NCBI GenBank assembly: GCA_038124765.1
Contig: JAYPCO010000013.1
Coordinates: 1 to 26,869 of the forward strand
From: HIMB59 sp038124765
GTDB taxonomy: Bacteria > Pseudomonadota > Alphaproteobacteria > HIMB59
DNA: 26,869 nt
Direction of reading: 5' to 3'
The notes under the pieces were generated by a model that worked only from the letters and a program-made list of their open reading frames with translations, had not been told where the DNA came from and did not search any database. A program made the position numbers and the translations under genes. Of this stretch, positions 22,574 to 26,869 are shown one piece after another; position 1 is the first letter of the stretch; each line of letters begins with the position of its first letter.

Positions 22574-23549
22574 TTATAAAAGAAAAATTAATTATTTAAG
22601 AGTCTCTGTAACGGATAGGTGTGATTTAAGGTGCAGCTATTGTATGGCTGAGGATGTTACTTTCTTACCAAGGCAAGAAGTACTGAGTATTGAAGAAATT
22701 ATCAAATTGATTGATATATTCACTGAATTAGGTGTTAAAAAATACAGATTAACAGGAGGTGAACCGCTTGTTAGAAAGAATATCATAACAGTAATTGAGC
22801 ATTTAAATTTTCTTAAAAATAAAAATAAAATAGAAGAACATACTCTTACCACTAATGGCACAAACTTAAATAAATTTTCACCCTTATTAAAGGAAAATGG
22901 GGTACAGAGAATAAATGTTTCATTAGATAGTTTAGATCCAGAAAAATATAAAGAAATAACAAAATGGGGAGATATAAAAAAAGTTCTAGAAGGAATTGAG
23001 ACAGCAATAGATTTGGGAATTAAAGTAAAAATTAATACTGTTTTAACTCAAAATTTCAATGAAGATGAAATCTTTAATATTATTAATTGGTGTCAAAAAA
23101 AAGGATGTGATATCTCCTTGATTGAGGTTATGCCAATTGGCTCAATCGGTGAACAAAGATTTAATCAATATCTTGCAATGAAAGATTTTGAGGAAAAATT
23201 AACCACAAATTTAAAGCTCAAACCATCAAATTTTAAGACTAATGGTCCTTCAAGATATTTTTCAAATGAAAATATGAATATTAAAATTGGTATTATTTCA
23301 GCTATTTCTCATAATTTTTGCGATACTTGCAATAGAGTTCGTTTAACGTGTACTGGAAAGTTATTCATGTGTCTTGGTCAAAACGATTTTGTGGATTTAA
23401 AATACCCGCTCAGAAATCAATCAAAAAATGATATAATTAAACAAATCGAATATGCTATGTCCATAAAACCTAAGGCGCACAATTTTGAAATACAGAAAGA
23501 TAACTACAATGGTTATTTGAACAGATATATGAATGAGACTGGTGGATAA
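22560..23549 (+). CDS. moaA: GTP 3',8-cyclase MoaA
   Basis: Radical SAM enzyme that starts molybdenum cofactor synthesis by rearranging GTP, with MoaC, to cyclic pyranopterin monophosphate. The 329-residue product has the N-terminal cluster motif CxxxCxxC (Cys21, Cys25, Cys28 in DRCDLRCSYC), the SAM-binding LTGGEPL at 64-70, and the MoaA-specific C-terminal cluster Cys254, Cys257 and Cys271 in FCDTCNRVRLTCTGKLFMC. It ends in Gly-Gly, the C-terminal tail that reaches into the active site and is required for function in studied MoaA. Overlaps the DUF3553 gene by 14 bp and ends 1 bp before nadK. No other moa/moe genes are in the window. Confidence 0.96.
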   Translation: MLIDSYKRKINYLRVSVTDRCDLRCSYCMAEDVTFLPRQEVLSIEEIIKLIDIFTELGVKKYRLTGGEPLVRKNIITVIEHLNFLKNKNKIEEHTLTTNGTNLNKFSPLLKENGVQRINVSLDSLDPEKYKEITKWGDIKKVLEGIETAIDLGIKVKINTVLTQNFNEDEIFNIINWCQKKGCDISLIEVMPIGSIGEQRFNQYLAMKDFEEKLTTNLKLKPSNFKTNGPSRYFSNENMNIKIGIISAISHNFCDTCNRVRLTCTGKLFMCLGQNDFVDLKYPLRNQSKNDIIKQIEYAMSIKPKAHNFEIQKDNYNGYLNRYMNETGG

Positions 23550-23550
23550 T

Positions 23551-24312
23551 ATGAAGATTTGTTTTGTTGCGTTCCCTCTCGAAAAAAATTTAAAAGCAAA
23601 AGAAGAGTTAGAACAAAAATATGGATCTGTCGAACCTGATAAAGCCGATTACATAGTAGCATTAGGTGGGGATGGGTTTATTTTAAAAACCCTTCATGAT
23701 TTTTTAAAAATTAAAAAACCCATATTTGGAATGAACTTTGGTTCAGTAGGTTTTTTAATGAATAATTATAAATTAGAAGGACTGGAGGAAAGACTTATCA
23801 ATGCTCAATTAACCAACTTAAAGCCTTTAGTGATGAAGACTTTAACACCCACTGGTAAAGAGATTAAGGCAATAGCTATAAATGAAATTAGTATAAGAAG
23901 AGAAAAATACCAGGCAGCTAAATTGCAAATTATTGTAGACGGAGAAATCAGAATGGAAGAATTAGTTTGTGATGGAGTAATAGTATCTACATCCGCAGGT
24001 AGTACGGGATATAACTATTCTGCATCAGGGCCCATTATTCCCTTAGGAAGCAATGTCATAGCACTCACTGCCGTTAGCGCCTATCAACCTAGGCACTGGA
24101 AGGGTGGTCTTTTAAAAGATAATGCTAAAATAAAAATAACTAACACAAATCCATCAAAACGACCAATAGTGGCACATGCTGATCATATTGAATCAAAAGA
24201 TGTAATTTCTGTAGAAATAGAAATGTCTAATGGTTTAGAAATACCTCTTCTATTTGATAGCGATCATAAGATTGAAGATCGAGTATACAGAGAAATGTTT
24301 AAATCAAATTAA
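23551..24312 (+). CDS. nadK: NAD kinase
   Basis: Phosphorylates NAD to NADP, the cell's source of NADP(H) for icd, fabG and biosynthesis. The 253-residue product shows VALGGDGFIL with GGDG at 39-42 (catalytic Asp41), FGMNFGSVGFLM, the NEISIRR element (Asn111-Glu112), and STSAGSTGYNYSASGPIIP (GSTGY at 150-154). I placed the start at the ATG at 23551 (MKICFVAFP), directly after the moaA stop; an earlier in-frame ATG at 23533 inside moaA would add six residues. The SBP-like gene follows after 8 bp, so all four plus-strand genes from 22379 may form one transcript. Confidence 0.96.
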   Translation: MKICFVAFPLEKNLKAKEELEQKYGSVEPDKADYIVALGGDGFILKTLHDFLKIKKPIFGMNFGSVGFLMNNYKLEGLEERLINAQLTNLKPLVMKTLTPTGKEIKAIAINEISIRREKYQAAKLQIIVDGEIRMEELVCDGVIVSTSAGSTGYNYSASGPIIPLGSNVIALTAVSAYQPRHWKGGLLKDNAKIKITNTNPSKRPIVAHADHIESKDVISVEIEMSNGLEIPLLFDSDHKIEDRVYREMFKSN

Positions 24313-24320
24313 ACTAAGCT

Positions 24321-25409
24321 TTGAAACCGATACATTTTTTATTCTTTTTTTTGATTTTTTTTTCAAAAATATCTTTCATTAAAAGCAATGAGTGTGTAAG
24401 TACTAAAAACTTAAATATAGGATTTTTAAAAAATGAATATATCGACTATGAGCCTTATCTTTATTATGAACTGGGGAACTTTGCCTCAAACACAGGTACA
24501 TCTTATAACTTAGAATTACTTGAGAATAACAATGATAATTTTGATATCATTTTTGGCGAGTATTACGATTTAAAGAAATTTCAAAATCGAAATTTAGCAT
24601 TAAATGATGAAATTCTAAATTTTTATAAAAAAAACAATATTGAAACATTCGGGAATATCCTACCCTTAGACCTCGACACCTTTGTAATTTTAAGCAAAGA
24701 CAACCAAGAAAGACTATCATTTGATGATCTCTCAAATTTTTTCAGTCCTATTCAATATTCACTAGGAATAAATCTCATACCTAAAGAGCAATTCATTAAA
24801 TTAATCACTTATAATTTAAAAGGGGCACTAATTCAAAATAACGATATTAATTTAGAATACTTATTAAGTTTATACGCAAACACTTATGAAAATATTAACA
24901 AGAATATCATTGAATCAAATTTTTTAGAATTGGTTGAGTCCTATGATAGCTATGAAAACACATTTACAGTATTTAGCGATGGGGTTTTATTGAATAAAAA
25001 CATGAATTACGAATATTTCCAGCTTTTTCCTCATAATAAATACTCTTGGAGTAATGAAGAAGGGTATTTTAAACAATCAACCACAGAAAGTGCAATTTCA
25101 TTTTTTGGATTTAGTGCATACATAAATAATGAAGATGCTTTGGCTTTTATATGCCATTTAATTGATAAACATACTCGAACAAATACATTTAGAAATTTTA
25201 ATTTACAGATTAGCCCGTTATCAGAGATAGAAATTGAGGATGTTTTAATTAATATCCCTCAAGGCTACAAAGATATACTCATAGATAAAAATAAAAATAT
25301 TTTTGAAATTGATAACTATGGATTAGAAAACTATGAAAAATTTCTTGAAATTATATCTAATAAAACAGGCATAACAGAATTTATAAATACTAATAATTAT
25401 TTAAATTAA
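24321..25409 (+). CDS. Predicted periplasmic solute-binding-like protein (orphan)
   Basis: A 362-residue exported protein starting at TTG, 8 bp after nadK. A signal peptide covers about residues 1-22 (FLFFFLIFFSKISFI core). The mature part resembles the two-lobe extracellular solute-binding proteins: FDIIFGEYYDLKKF like the xDvv.g..y.l..l segment, a lobe-crossing stretch ILPLDLDTFVILSKDN, and FDDLSNFF like the typical xwdDL; a C-terminal alternation of helices follows (EDALAFICHLIDKHTR). Such proteins deliver substrates to ABC importers, but no permease or ATPase lies nearby and the ligand cannot be predicted. The match is by general pattern, and the protein could instead have a non-transport role. 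Confidence 0.5.
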   Translation: MKPIHFLFFFLIFFSKISFIKSNECVSTKNLNIGFLKNEYIDYEPYLYYELGNFASNTGTSYNLELLENNNDNFDIIFGEYYDLKKFQNRNLALNDEILNFYKKNNIETFGNILPLDLDTFVILSKDNQERLSFDDLSNFFSPIQYSLGINLIPKEQFIKLITYNLKGALIQNNDINLEYLLSLYANTYENINKNIIESNFLELVESYDSYENTFTVFSDGVLLNKNMNYEYFQLFPHNKYSWSNEEGYFKQSTTESAISFFGFSAYINNEDALAFICHLIDKHTRTNTFRNFNLQISPLSEIEIEDVLINIPQGYKDILIDKNKNIFEIDNYGLENYEKFLEIISNKTGITEFINTNNYLN

Positions 25410-25420
25410 TTATTAAGTTG

Positions 25421-25440
25421 AAAAAAGAGGACAATCCTCT
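25421..25440 (-). terminator. Intrinsic terminator, minus strand (likely for the rRNA operon)
   Basis: On the minus strand: AGAGGA, loop TTG, TCCTCT, then a T run (stem end plus five T). It is the most canonical intrinsic terminator seen in the window. The nearest upstream minus-strand genes are 5S and 23S rRNA, 217 bp away, with tRNA-Leu on the opposite strand in between. On the plus strand there is no T tract after the hairpin. The hairpin is nested in a wider inverted repeat GTTGAAA/TTTCAAC (25417-25462). Confidence 0.6.
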
Positions 25441-25464
25441 AAATTCACTTAAATATTTCAACAT

Positions 25465-25551
25465 GGCCTCGTGCTGGAATGGTAGACAGTCTGGACTTAA
25501 AATCCAGTGGGATTTACTCCCGTGGCGGTTCGAGTCCGCCCGAGGCTACCA
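25465..25551 (+). tRNA. tRNA-Leu (anticodon UAA)
   Basis: An 87-nt cloverleaf with encoded CCA. The acceptor pairs GGCCTCG with CGAGGCT (first pair G-U), the anticodon stem is CTGGA/TCCAG around the loop CTTAAAA with anticodon TAA (25498-25500), the variable arm is long (GGGA...TCCC type, class II), and the T arm is GGCGG-TTCGAGT-CCGCC. The long variable arm fits leucine. It would read UUA, the favoured leucine codon in DNA this AT-rich. It stands alone between the SBP-like gene and the 5S gene, opposite in strand to the rRNA genes. Confidence 0.95.
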
Positions 25552-25656
25552 CACAAAAAATAATCATAAAAATCGTTTCCAAAATAAAGTTAAAAAAATT
25601 AATGAGATTTTAGAGAAATTTAAAATCGAAATATGTAAGCGTAAAAAATTAAAATA

Positions 25657-25765
25657 GGCGGCGTCCTACTCTCCCAAGCCTTAAGACTAAGTACCATCGG
25701 CGCTGGAGGCCTTCACGACCGAGTTCGAAATGGGATCGGGTTTTTTCACTCCGCTATGACCGCCA
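25657..25765 (-). rRNA. rrf: 5S ribosomal RNA
   Basis: Minus-strand sequence with the 5S hallmarks CCCGATCCCATTTCGAACTC and GCGCCGATGGTACT, then TTGGGAGAGTAGG; 5' GGCGG pairs with 3' CCGCC as the terminal helix. The 109-nt extent is from helix I ends and may be a few bases short on each side. It follows the 23S 3' end by about 47 bp. The next minus-strand bases are T-rich (TATTTTAATTTTTT), but the clearest terminator is farther on at 25421-25440. Confidence 0.95.
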
Positions 25766-25812
25766 CAAACTTTTTATAACATGTAGTTAAAACTTTTCGC
25801 TGTGTATTAAAA

Positions 25813-26869
<1,057 letters not shown>

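Noticed and set aside
25418..25657. A 79-codon frame running from upstream of tRNA-Leu to the 5S gene
   Set aside because: It reads straight through the tRNA; its translation is the tRNA sequence in frame.

Overview
The window is a strongly AT-rich, very tightly packed bacterial chromosome segment. Gene content and order point to an alphaproteobacterium with a streamlined genome, probably of the marine low-GC type: fabG-fabD beside rpsF-rpsR-rplI-dnaB, cvpA-purF, thioredoxin-yfgM-bamB-der, psd-pssA, recA-alaS with icd convergent, and small proteins of alphaproteobacterial families (DUF2794, DUF3553). The 23S and 5S rRNA genes are adjacent. From memory, classical SAR11 (Pelagibacterales) genomes separate them, so another low-GC alphaproteobacterial lineage is more likely; this is an inference. 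A run of exactly 100 N (3441-3540) shows a draft scaffold with a gap of unknown true size.

Layout. 1-956 (-): start of fabG and complete fabD (fatty-acid synthesis). 989-3429 (+): rpsF-rpsR-rplI-dnaB (ribosome and replicative helicase). 3441-3540: gap. 3541-7237 (+): truncated mlaE, mlaF, cvpA, purF and a small ORF that looks like a worn-down short-chain dehydrogenase. 7221-10650 (-): thioredoxin-like protein, yfgM, bamB, der (envelope and ribosome assembly). 10669-10995 (+): DUF2794. 10968-11567 (-): rlmE. 11627-15907 (+): an RND efflux pair with an unusually short adaptor. 15881-17267 (-): psd-pssA (phosphatidylethanolamine synthesis). 17365-18576 (+): icd. 18573-22327 (-): recA-alaS. 22379-25409 (+): DUF3553, moaA, nadK and an orphan periplasmic binding protein. 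25465-25551 (+): tRNA-Leu(UAA). 25657-26869 (-): 5S rRNA and the 3' part of 23S rRNA.

Genes overlap or nearly touch almost everywhere. All four convergent protein-coding pairs overlap at their 3' ends, so terminators must lie inside coding sequence or be absent. Three genes appear to use TTG starts. There is no stretch above 300 bases without a gene apart from the unsequenced gap.

I found no CRISPR array, insertion sequence, prophage or defence system, and no clearly new multi-gene system. The best leads are small: a perfect palindrome enclosing the alaS start codon, a 14-bp motif shared by two divergent promoters, the vestigial dehydrogenase after purF, a Der with a worn first G4 motif, the hairpin-less RND adaptor, and a probable rRNA terminator lying beyond an opposite-strand tRNA-Leu.
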